This document shows, piece by piece, positions 1 to 6,975 of a stretch of 57,544 nt of DNA. The position numbers and the translations under genes were made by a program. Under the pieces are notes generated by a model. The model had not been told where the DNA came from. It ran no database searches and was given only the letters and a program-made list of their open reading frames with translations. The stretch comes from an uncultured Collinsella sp. (GTDB taxonomy: Bacteria; Actinomycetota; Coriobacteriia; Coriobacteriales; Coriobacteriaceae): contig CAJKFS010000011.1 in assembly GCA_905199225.1 (NCBI GenBank), positions 1 through 57,544 on the forward strand. The letters are read 5' to 3'. Positions within the stretch are counted from its first letter, which is position 1. Every line of letters begins with the position of its first letter.

Positions 1-229
1 GCTGCGCACTTCGTGCGGCGAGCCTTTTTGCGTCCTGCGGAATGCGCTGGGAAGTTACCCCATGCGGCCAGCTACGGGGTCTTTGTTGCGTTCGTACAAG
101 CAACCCAACATATATATCTGAATTTGGATGGGAGGGGCTTGTTGCTGTTGGGGGGCATTGAAGCGCGAGTGATACTTTGGGATGCGTGGCGCCCTGGGTT
201 GGGGCGATGCTTTGGGGTGAGCTTCTTAC
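1..229. other. No gene recognised at window start
   Basis: The first 229 bases lie downstream of the TetR stop codon. Reading frames crossing this part continue antisense into the TetR gene and resemble no protein I know. I see no clear hairpin terminator or RNA gene here. Confidence 0.5.
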
Positions 230-769
230 TTAGCCGAAGAGGGGTTTTATGGCTGAGAGGTAGTCTTTGGCTACGTCGGCTTTGTCTGCTTGGAAGTTAT
301 GCCAGGCCCACCATTGGACCATTCCTACGAAGCTTGAGGCTATGTGGTGTAGTAAGAAGCTGCGGTCCATGGTGCCGGCGGGGCCTGCGGGGTCGGCGGG
401 GACGATTTCGGCTGCGCGCGACATGATGGTCTTGCGGAGACAGTCGGCGAAGACGCGGGAGCCGGCGCCGGCTACGAGGGCTCGAACGCCCTGACGGCGT
501 TCCCAGAGGTTGTTGAGGATATGTTCGACCTGCACGAGTGGGTCGTCGAGCGGTGTGCCATCGTCGTCGAGGGCGTGGGTGCAGATGTCGCTCACGAGCT
601 CGGACAGTAGGTCATCTTTGCTCTTAAAGAGGCCGTAGAATGTCGCGCGGCCTACGTGAGCGCGCGCGATGATGTCGCCGACGGTAATCTTGCCGTAGTC
701 CTCTTCGCGTAGCAGCTCGGAGAACGCCGCAACGATGGCAGCGCGGCTTTTTTCTTTGCGGGCATCCAT
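230..769 (-). CDS. TetR/AcrR family transcriptional regulator
   Basis: Predicted 179-residue one-component repressor. The N-terminal helix-turn-helix (about residues 8-55) contains KITVGDIIARAHVGRATFYG, followed by FKSKDDLL, the classic TetR pattern. The C-terminal ligand domain is not recognisable at family level. I chose the ATG at 769 because the TetR domain begins at once (MDARKEKSRAAIVAAF) and the upstream larC-like gene stops only 2 bp before; a longer in-frame reading to 982 overlaps larC with non-homologous sequence. It is the last gene of a larB-larC-tetR minus-strand unit and is probably translationally coupled. A role in controlling that unit, or a neighbour outside the window, is inferred. 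Ligand unknown. Confidence 0.85.
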   Translation of the reverse strand: MDARKEKSRAAIVAAFSELLREEDYGKITVGDIIARAHVGRATFYGLFKSKDDLLSELVSDICTHALDDDGTPLDDPLVQVEHILNNLWERRQGVRALVAGAGSRVFADCLRKTIMSRAAEIVPADPAGPAGTMDRSFLLHHIASSFVGMVQWWAWHNFQADKADVAKDYLSAIKPLFG

Positions 770-771
770 GG

Positions 772-1689
772 CTATGCATCCACGTGAACGAGCAGACAAC
801 GGAGCGTGCCGGAGCAGCCCTCGTAGGGGCGCTTGCCTGCGCCGTAGCCGACGGCCTCGATGCGGTAGCAGGCCGGCAGGTGCTCGGTCGTGCGCAGCGC
901 GGTGATGATGGCGGCGCCCGTGGGTGTTACGAGCTCGCCGGCGACCGGTGCGGGCGTGAGGGCGATATTGCCCGCCTGGCATAGGTTGACGACAGCGGGG
1001 ACGGGAATGGGCATGAGGCCGTGGGCGCAGCGGATGGTGCCGTGGCCCTCGGAAAGCGACTCGACCACGATATCCTCGATGCCCAGGTCATCGAGGCAGA
1101 TGGCGACCGAGCAGATGTCAACGATGGAGTCGACGGCGCCCACCTCGTGGAACAGGACGGTGTCGGGCGTTTTGCCGTGAGCCTTGGCCTCGGCAGCAGC
1201 GAGTACGGAAAAAATGGCGAGGGCGCGACGCTTGGCGCCATCGCTTAGCTGCGAGCCATCGATGATGGCAGTGACATCCGCCAAAGAACGGTGGTGATGG
1301 TGGTGGGCGTGATGGTGACCCTCGTGGCCATGACCGTGGGCCTCATGGTCATGATCGTGGCAGTGCTCGTGTTCGTGCTCGCCATGGTCATGATGGTGGT
1401 GCTCATGCTCGTGCGTGTGCTCGGCAGCTGCTTCGTTGCCGTAGAGCCAGGCCATATCGTGATCGTGGTTCTCGAGCTCCTCTGCAAGCTGGACGTCGAA
1501 ATCGCAGGCGTCGATGCCATGCTTGTTTGCGCGCGTGACGGCGATCGTAAAGCCGTCGACCGGCAGCGTGGCGAGCTGATCGCGCAGGTGCTCCTCGCTG
1601 GCGCCCAGGTCGAGCAGGGCCGCGACGGTCATATCGCCGCTGATGCCCGAGGTGCCGTCGATGATAAGCGTGTGCTGATGGTTGGACAT
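772..1689 (-). CDS. larC: LarC N-terminal domain protein (nickel-pincer cofactor synthesis), C-terminal domain missing
   Basis: 305 residues. LarC is the nickel insertase that makes the nickel-pincer nucleotide used by lactate racemase LarA and related epimerases. The LarC N-terminal domain is clear: DGTSGISGDM near residue 11, a very His-rich stretch at about residues 88-134 that probably binds nickel, then FHEVGAVDSIVDI, GHGTIRCAHG and TPTGAAII. Full-length LarC runs to about 400 residues or more. In Lactobacillus the C-terminal part (LarC2) is joined by programmed frameshifting. Here the protein ends shortly after YGAGKRPYEGCSG and the next gene is tetR, so no LarC2 frame follows. It lies 10 bp after larB. 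LarA and LarE are not in the window. Either LarC2 is encoded elsewhere or the short form has another nickel role. Confidence 0.85.
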   Translation of the reverse strand: MSNHQHTLIIDGTSGISGDMTVAALLDLGASEEHLRDQLATLPVDGFTIAVTRANKHGIDACDFDVQLAEELENHDHDMAWLYGNEAAAEHTHEHEHHHHDHGEHEHEHCHDHDHEAHGHGHEGHHHAHHHHHRSLADVTAIIDGSQLSDGAKRRALAIFSVLAAAEAKAHGKTPDTVLFHEVGAVDSIVDICSVAICLDDLGIEDIVVESLSEGHGTIRCAHGLMPIPVPAVVNLCQAGNIALTPAPVAGELVTPTGAAIITALRTTEHLPACYRIEAVGYGAGKRPYEGCSGTLRCLLVHVDA

Positions 1690-1699
1690 GGAATGCTCC

Positions 1700-2482
1700 T
1701 TAACGGGCGCGAGGCGTGTCGGCGCTCAGATGATTGATAAGACTTGCCTGGTAGGCGGCGCCAAAGCCGTTGTCGATATTGACGACCGAAACGCCGCTGG
1801 CGCAGGAGTTGAGCATGGCGAGTAGCGCGGCTACGCCACCAAAACTTGCGCCGTAGCCCACACTGGTGGGAACGGCGATGACCGGACAGCTTACCAGGCC
1901 GCCGACAACGCTCGCCAGTGCGCCCTCCATGCCGGCGATGGCGATGACCACCTGTGCCTGAGCAAGTTCCTCGGCATGCGCGAGTAGGCGGTGCAGGCCG
2001 GCGACGCCTACGTCGTAGAGGCGGTCGACCTCGTTGCCATAGAACTCGGCCGTCAACGCGGCTTCCTCGGCGACGGGCAGGTCGCTCGTGCCGGCGCAGG
2101 CGACGACGATGCGTCCGTTGCCGGTAGGGGAGGGCTTGCCGCCCACGAGGGCGAGCTGCGCGTCCGGGACATATCCCAGGTCGATGCCGTTGCCGAGGAG
2201 CTCCGAGGTGCGGGCTGCCTTTTCGGCATCCAGGCGCGTGACCAGGATGCGCTCCTGGCCGGCATCGCGCAGCGCTTCGATAATGGCGGCAATCTGCTCG
2301 GCGGTTTTACCGGCACCGTAGACAACCTCGCCGGCTCCCTGGCGCACCCCGCGCGAAAGATCGAGCTGCGCAAAACCCAGATCGGCGGTCGGCGCCGTCT
2401 GGATGCGCGTGAGGGCGACGGCCGGGGTGACTGCTCCGCCGGCAACATCGCTCAGCAATTGCTCAAGATCTCGCTTATCCAT
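1700..2482 (-). CDS. larB: LarB, pyridinium-3,5-biscarboxylic acid mononucleotide synthase
   Basis: 260 residues. LarB carboxylates and hydrolyses nicotinic acid adenine dinucleotide in the first step of nickel-pincer cofactor synthesis. The C-terminal half is AIR-carboxylase (PurE)-like, with the hallmark ACAGTSDLPVAEEA, then YDVGVAGLHRLL, IAIAGMEGALASVVGGL and PVIAVPTSVGYGASFGG. I prefer the ATG at 2482 (MDKRDLEQLL) because a Shine-Dalgarno-like GAAGGGAA lies just upstream; a longer frame to 2515 adds only MLDFAPSKGTY. It is the first gene of the larB-larC-tetR unit. Confidence 0.92.
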   Translation of the reverse strand: MDKRDLEQLLSDVAGGAVTPAVALTRIQTAPTADLGFAQLDLSRGVRQGAGEVVYGAGKTAEQIAAIIEALRDAGQERILVTRLDAEKAARTSELLGNGIDLGYVPDAQLALVGGKPSPTGNGRIVVACAGTSDLPVAEEAALTAEFYGNEVDRLYDVGVAGLHRLLAHAEELAQAQVVIAIAGMEGALASVVGGLVSCPVIAVPTSVGYGASFGGVAALLAMLNSCASGVSVVNIDNGFGAAYQASLINHLSADTPRAR

Positions 2483-2527
2483 ATATGTTCCCTTCGACGG
2501 CGCAAAGTCTAGCACTCAAAAGGCATT

Positions 2528-2559
2528 TTTCCGAACACTAAGACAAAATTGTTCGGAAA
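2528..2559. promoter_or_regulatory. Palindrome upstream of larB
   Basis: Perfect 10-base arms TTTCCGAACA and TGTTCGGAAA are separated by 12 bases in the larB upstream region. Placement suggests an operator, possibly for the TetR protein of the same unit. The assignment is inference; a weak hairpin is the alternative. Confidence 0.4.
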
Positions 2560-2596
2560 CTATAGGACAGACTGATTCAATTGTTAGACAGATCGA

Positions 2597-3232
2597 CTAG
2601 TCACGTAGGATGATGTCCATGGCGAGCATCAGGTTGCGCTCGTCGATGGCAAACGGGGCGGCCTCGCGCGTCTTGGGCTTGGCGCAAAACGCGATGCCCG
2701 TGCCCGCGGCCTGAATCATGGGGATGTCGTTTGCCCCGTCGCCAATAGCGACCGTGTGGGCCATGTCGACACCGCACTCAACTGCCCAGTCCAGCAGCTG
2801 GATGAGCTTGGACTCCTTGGTTACAATGTCTGCCGCCAGCTTGCCGGTGAGCTTGCCGTCCACGACCTCCAGGCGGTTAGCGAGGCAAAAGTCGATGCCC
2901 GCGGCGGCCGCGATCTTATCGGCGACCTCGTGGAAGCCGCCGCTCACCACGCCGACCTTCCAGCCCTTGCTGTGTGCCGAGCGCACAAGCTCCAACGCGC
3001 CGGGGGTAAACGTCACGCGCTCAAAGGTGCGCTCGAACACACTCTCGTCCAAGCCGGCAAGCAGCCCAACGCGCTCCTCGAGCGCCTGCTTAAAGTCCAG
3101 TTCGCCGCGCATGGCGCGCTCAGTGATCTTCGCCACTTGCTCGCCTACGCCGGCCTCCTCGCCCAACAGGTCGATGACCTCCTGGTTGATGAGCGTGGAG
3201 TCGATATCCATAACGATGAGGCGTGCAGTCAT
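2597..3232 (-). CDS. serB: Phosphoserine phosphatase SerB
   Basis: 211 residues, HAD superfamily. It hydrolyses O-phosphoserine to serine, the last step of serine synthesis. The nucleophile motif is DIDST at residues 9-13 (D9 nucleophile, D11 acid/base). GVVSGGFHEV matches HAD motif II, and GDGANDIPM gives the Mg2+-binding acidic pair. LVVD-type ACT domains are absent, so this is the short SerB form. The ATG at 3232 has a GGAAAGG ribosome-binding site about 6 bases upstream; an in-frame start at 3298 would add sequence without homology. It stands alone, divergent from aspS. Confidence 0.93.
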   Translation of the reverse strand: MTARLIVMDIDSTLINQEVIDLLGEEAGVGEQVAKITERAMRGELDFKQALEERVGLLAGLDESVFERTFERVTFTPGALELVRSAHSKGWKVGVVSGGFHEVADKIAAAAGIDFCLANRLEVVDGKLTGKLAADIVTKESKLIQLLDWAVECGVDMAHTVAIGDGANDIPMIQAAGTGIAFCAKPKTREAAPFAIDERNLMLAMDIILRD

Positions 3233-3488
3233 GGCGGGCCTTTCCGAGTGCAGTTGTATTGGGGCACATTGTCGCACGTGGCGCGCGTCGGCAGACACTG
3301 CGACGCATCAATTGTTTCGTCTCCGTCAAGTCTTTGGGCAGGAGCTACTTTTCCGCGGCACATCGACACAGGTGCGATAAGATAGAACGCCATGTCTGGC
3401 TGCGCGGTTTACGCAGGCTGGGCAAATCTGTACGACGCCGCCCGGAACGACACGGGGCGGCACAGATCCATAAAGGAGGATCACTGGT

Positions 3489-5276
3489 ATGAGCCAGACC
3501 CGTCCCATCGACGAGCATTCCATGCACACCCGTACCTGCGGCGAGCTTCGCCGCGAGAACGTGGGCGAAGAGGTCACCCTCACCGGTTGGGTGAGCCGTC
3601 GCCGCGATCACGGCGGCCTTATTTTCTGCGACCTTCGCGACCGCGAGGGCATCACGCAGCTCACCTTCGACCCCGAGCACTCCGACGGCGACGCCTTTAA
3701 GATTGCCGAGACCATGCGTCCCGAGTGGCCCATCAAGATCCACGGCGTCGTGCGCTCCCGTGGCGAGGAGACCACCAACGCCAAGCTCGCGACCGGCGAG
3801 ATCGAGGTCCTGACCGACCACGCCGAGGTGCTCAACACGTCCGTCACCCCGCCGTTCCAGATCGAGGACGGCATCGAGACCAGCGAGGACACCCGTCTGC
3901 GCTATCGCTATCTGGACCTCCGTCGTCCCGAGATGATGGCAAACCTCAAGCTGCGCTCCGACTTTACCTTTGCCATTCGCGAGGCACTGCACAACCGTGA
4001 GTTCATGGAGGTCGAGACGCCCTCCCTGTTCAAGTCCACGCCCGAGGGCGCCCGCGACTTCATCGTTCCCAGCCGCATCCAGCCGGGCAACTTCTACGCC
4101 CTGCCGCAGTCCCCGCAGCTTCTGAAGCAGCTGCTCATGGTCGGTGGCGTTGAGCGCTACTACCAGGTTGCCAAGTGCTTCCGCGACGAGGACCTGCGTG
4201 CCGACCGTCAGCCCGAGTTCACCCAGGTCGATATCGAGATGTCCTTCGTGGACCAGAACGATGTCATGAGCGCGCTCGAAGAGGTTCTTGCCGATGCCTT
4301 CGGTCGCATGGGTGTCGAGATGCCCACGCCGCTGCGTCGCATGAACTACTGGGATGCCATGGACACCTATGGCTCCGACAAGCCCGATACCCGCTATGGC
4401 ATGCACCTGGTCGACCTGACCGACATCTTTGCCAACTCCAAGTTCAAGGTCTTTGCAACTGCCGCAAACGAGGAGGGCTCCGTCGTCAAGGCCATCAACG
4501 CCAAGGGCGCCGGTGCCTGGGCACGTGCCAAGATCGATAAGCTCGCCGGCGTGGCCTCCACGTTTGGCGCCAAGGGCCTGGCCTGGATCGCCTTCCGCGA
4601 GGACGGCTCCATCAACAGCCCCATCGTCAAGTTCTTCTCGGACGAGGAGATGGCGGCTCTGCGTGAGCGCATGGACGTCGAGCCCGGCGACCTTGTGATG
4701 TTCGCCGCCGGTCCGCGCCTGCTCTCTGACGAGATCCTGGGCGGCATGCGCTCCCACATGGCCAACGCGCTCGAGGTCAAGCGCGAGGGTCACGATTTCC
4801 TGTGGGTCGTCAACTTCCCGCTGTTCCACTGGGATGAGGACCGCAAGGCTTACGCTGCCGAGCACCAGCCGTTCACCCTGCCGACCGAGACCGACATCGC
4901 CAAGATCGAGGCCGATCCGCTGGCAGCCGGTTCGTGCACCTACGACTTTGTCATGGACGGCTTTGAGGCCGGCGGCGGCGGTATGCGTATTCACAACGCC
5001 GAGATGCAGATGTCCATGCTCAAGCTCCTGGGCTTTACCGAGGAGCGCGCCGAGTCGCAGTTCGGCTTCCTCATGGAGGCCCTCAAGTTTGGTGCGCCCC
5101 CGATGGGCGGTTTCGCTCTGGGCCTGGACCGCGTGTGCATGCTGCTCACCGGTTCCGACTCCATCCGCGACGTCATGGCGTTCCCCAAGACGGCCAGCGG
5201 CTCCGACCTCATGTCGGGCGCCCCGAGTGCCGTTAGCGGCGCCCAGCTCAAGGACGTCAGCCTGCGCCTAATGTAG
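3489..5276 (+). CDS. aspS: Aspartyl-tRNA synthetase (bacterial type, possibly non-discriminating)
   Basis: 595 residues, full length for bacterial AspRS. It has an N-terminal OB-fold anticodon domain (LTGWVSRRRDHGGLIF), class II motif 2 (FRDEDLRADRQPEFTQVD), a GAD insertion in the middle, and motif 3 near the end (GFALGLDRV). Start is the ATG at 3489 behind AAAGGAGG. The OB-fold residue after RRRD is His, as in the Pseudomonas-type enzyme that also charges tRNA-Asn; the Escherichia enzyme has Leu there. This hints at a non-discriminating enzyme working with GatCAB, but the second discriminating position is Glu, so it is only a hint. A GC-rich hairpin at 3437-3461 precedes the ribosome-binding site. 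Confidence 0.97.
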   Translation: MSQTRPIDEHSMHTRTCGELRRENVGEEVTLTGWVSRRRDHGGLIFCDLRDREGITQLTFDPEHSDGDAFKIAETMRPEWPIKIHGVVRSRGEETTNAKLATGEIEVLTDHAEVLNTSVTPPFQIEDGIETSEDTRLRYRYLDLRRPEMMANLKLRSDFTFAIREALHNREFMEVETPSLFKSTPEGARDFIVPSRIQPGNFYALPQSPQLLKQLLMVGGVERYYQVAKCFRDEDLRADRQPEFTQVDIEMSFVDQNDVMSALEEVLADAFGRMGVEMPTPLRRMNYWDAMDTYGSDKPDTRYGMHLVDLTDIFANSKFKVFATAANEEGSVVKAINAKGAGAWARAKIDKLAGVASTFGAKGLAWIAFREDGSINSPIVKFFSDEEMAALRERMDVEPGDLVMFAAGPRLLSDEILGGMRSHMANALEVKREGHDFLWVVNFPLFHWDEDRKAYAAEHQPFTLPTETDIAKIEADPLAAGSCTYDFVMDGFEAGGGGMRIHNAEMQMSMLKLLGFTEERAESQFGFLMEALKFGAPPMGGFALGLDRVCMLLTGSDSIRDVMAFPKTASGSDLMSGAPSAVSGAQLKDVSLRLM

Positions 5277-5299
5277 GCGAGCGGCTACATATTGCCCGC

Positions 5300-5335
5300 A
5301 ACGAGGGAAGGACGTGCGCCTTCCCTCGTTTTTTT
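5300..5335 (+). terminator. Rho-independent terminator of aspS
   Basis: Perfect 12-bp stem (AACGAGGGAAGG with CCTTCCCTCGTT), 7-base loop and a run of seven T, 24 bases after the aspS stop. Confidence 0.93.
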
Positions 5336-5408
5336 ATACACCGAGATTGTGAGGGCATGGGATGACCGGGCGTCGCGGAAAGTGCATCCCGAAATCTGCA
5401 TCCAGAAC

Positions 5409-5576
5409 GGGTCGCGCTTTCCCAAAGGGGGTCCTCTGGGAAAGCGCGACCCAGAATTCGGCAAAATAATGGGGCACAGTTTCCGGTTGAGCTGTCTAAC
5501 GGAAACTGTGCCCCAGAATGAGCGCTCAAAACGGGATAGGCTTTCCGCAACAACTGTCTGGCGGAAAGCCCGGCCC
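5409..5576. repeat. Tandem array of three hairpins, period about 62 bp
   Basis: Three inverted repeats follow one another at 5409-5452, 5470-5515 and 5533-5576. Each has 16-base arms around a 12-14 base loop; the third has three mismatches. The arm sequences differ, but each begins GGG or TGGGG, ends in CCC, and is followed by CAGA or CAGT. A decayed fourth unit may precede (CCAGAA at 5402). The array fills the convergent gap between aspS and the LacI gene. Function unknown. Confidence 0.75.
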
Positions 5577-5582
5577 AGTTTC

Positions 5583-6599
5583 CTACAGTGAGTCTCTCTG
5601 GATCAGCTGCATGTGCATCACGGAGGTGGTGGGCTCGGCACCCTTGATCATGTCGAGCGCAATGTTGGCGGCCATGTGGCCTTCTTCTCGCAGGGGCTGG
5701 CGGACGGTCGTGAGCGCGGGGACGCAGCGCGTCGCAATCTCGTGATCGTCGAAGCCGACGACAGAAACGTCCGCCGGAACGGATAGGCCTGCCTCGTTGA
5801 GTGCGGTGATGACGCCAGCCGCGATACGGTCCGATCCGCAGAGCACGCCATCGAAAGCGATCTCGCGCGCGAGAATCTGGTGCATGGCCTGATAGCCGTC
5901 TCCGCTGTTCCAGCCGGTATAGATAACGTTTGCGTCTGGGAGGTCTTCGCCCAAGACGGCGCGGTAGCCGCGCAGGCGGTCGGCAACAGCGGGGTTGTCT
6001 TGCGGTCCCAATACGGCGACGATATCTTTGCGCCCGCGTTCCTTCATGGCGAGTGCCGCAAAGTGTCCGCCCTCTTCGTCGTCAGAGTAGACTGTCGAGA
6101 ACACATTGCGATAGGGGTGGCCCTCGAGCTGGCCGCACAACACGGTGGGTACGCCCAGCTCGCGCAGCACCTCGAGCAGCTCGCTGCCCTTGTAGGGGGA
6201 GACGTCGATCACGGCGTCGAACGAGCGGCGCTCAAAGTGCTCGCGTGCGCGGTTGCGCTCATGCGTAGAAGACGCCTGCAAGATAACGGGCAGATAGGAC
6301 GACTCCGACAGTTCCTCGGTAATGCCGCTCAAAAACTCGCTATAGGTGGGGTCGCTGAAGAGTTCACTCAGGGGCTCGGTCACGAGCACGGCGATGATTT
6401 CCGTGCGCCCGACAGCGAGCGCTCGGCCACGAGCGTTGGGGACAAAATTGACTTCCTTGGCCGCCGCGCGGACGCGCTTTTTGGTTTCCTCGCTAATGCG
6501 GGGCGAATCGTTGAGAGCGCGCGATGCCGTGGAGCGCGACACGCCGGCAGCTGCGGCAACCTCGGCAAGCGTAGGTGCGGTGCGAACTGGTTGGGTCAT
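5583..6599 (-). CDS. LacI-family repressor, likely regulator of the ebgAC genes
   Basis: 338 residues. The N-terminal helix-turn-helix reads TLAEVAAAAGVSRSTASRAL at residues 10-29, with the hinge helix near NARGRALAVGRT. The remainder is a periplasmic-binding-protein-like sugar domain. It is transcribed divergently from ebgA, and three palindromic operators lie between them, so a galactoside-responsive repressor comparable to EbgR/LacI is the natural reading. The ATG at 6599 has CCAGGAG upstream. Specificity is inferred from position only. Confidence 0.9.
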   Translation of the reverse strand: MTQPVRTAPTLAEVAAAAGVSRSTASRALNDSPRISEETKKRVRAAAKEVNFVPNARGRALAVGRTEIIAVLVTEPLSELFSDPTYSEFLSGITEELSESSYLPVILQASSTHERNRAREHFERRSFDAVIDVSPYKGSELLEVLRELGVPTVLCGQLEGHPYRNVFSTVYSDDEEGGHFAALAMKERGRKDIVAVLGPQDNPAVADRLRGYRAVLGEDLPDANVIYTGWNSGDGYQAMHQILAREIAFDGVLCGSDRIAAGVITALNEAGLSVPADVSVVGFDDHEIATRCVPALTTVRQPLREEGHMAANIALDMIKGAEPTTSVMHMQLIQRDSL

Positions 6600-6842
6600 G
6601 GCGTCTCCTGGAAAATGCGGTCGATGTTGTCGCTGATCCGGGCTGGTGCGGATACAGCTTACTATAGTGCGCCTGAACAGCGTTCATGATATCCGGTGAC
6701 CGGTGTCGTTTTGCAACCAAGCCGCAATCGAATACGTCTCGTATGGGTGAGATATCAGCGGGCGTGGCGGTTGCCTACGAGCTTGAGAACGATGTCTTGC
6801 GCTGAGTTTCGATACTCAGGGTGACATAAGTGTCGCGGTTGT

Positions 6843-6856
6843 ACAACCGGTTGCAC
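6843..6856. promoter_or_regulatory. LacI-type operator 1 of ebgA
   Basis: ACAACCGGTTGCAC, centred on the palindrome CAACCGGTTG. First of three identical 14-base sites; the next starts 45 bp downstream. Confidence 0.75.
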
Positions 6857-6887
6857 CGTTAACCCGACCAAATCGACCGTTCAGCGG

Positions 6888-6925
6888 ACAACCGGTTGCA
6901 CAGTTTTTTGCATCGCCCGTAAGAT
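6888..6925 (+). promoter_or_regulatory. ebgA promoter with operator 2 over the -35 box
   Basis: Operator 2 (ACAACCGGTTGCAC, 6888-6901) includes a possible -35 TTGCAC at 6896-6901. After an 18-base spacer comes -10 TAAGAT at 6920-6925. A repressor bound here would block polymerase. Confidence 0.65.
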
Positions 6926-6929
6926 ATGG

Positions 6930-6943
6930 ACAACCGGTTGCAC
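6930..6943. promoter_or_regulatory. LacI-type operator 3 of ebgA
   Basis: Third identical ACAACCGGTTGCAC site, 42 bp after operator 2 and at the expected transcription start, 32 bp before the ebgA ATG. Spacings of 45 and 42 bp are close to four helical turns and would suit cooperative binding. Confidence 0.75.
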
Positions 6944-6975
6944 AAGAATCACTACGATGACGAAGGAGCATCACC

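Noticed and set aside
1291..1737. A plus-strand frame rich in Val and Met opposite larC
   Set aside because: It is the complement of the His-rich stretch of LarC and has no ribosome-binding site.
3233..3488. T-box leader for aspS
   Set aside because: No AGGGTGG-type T-box sequence or large leader fold; only a short GC hairpin before the ribosome-binding site.
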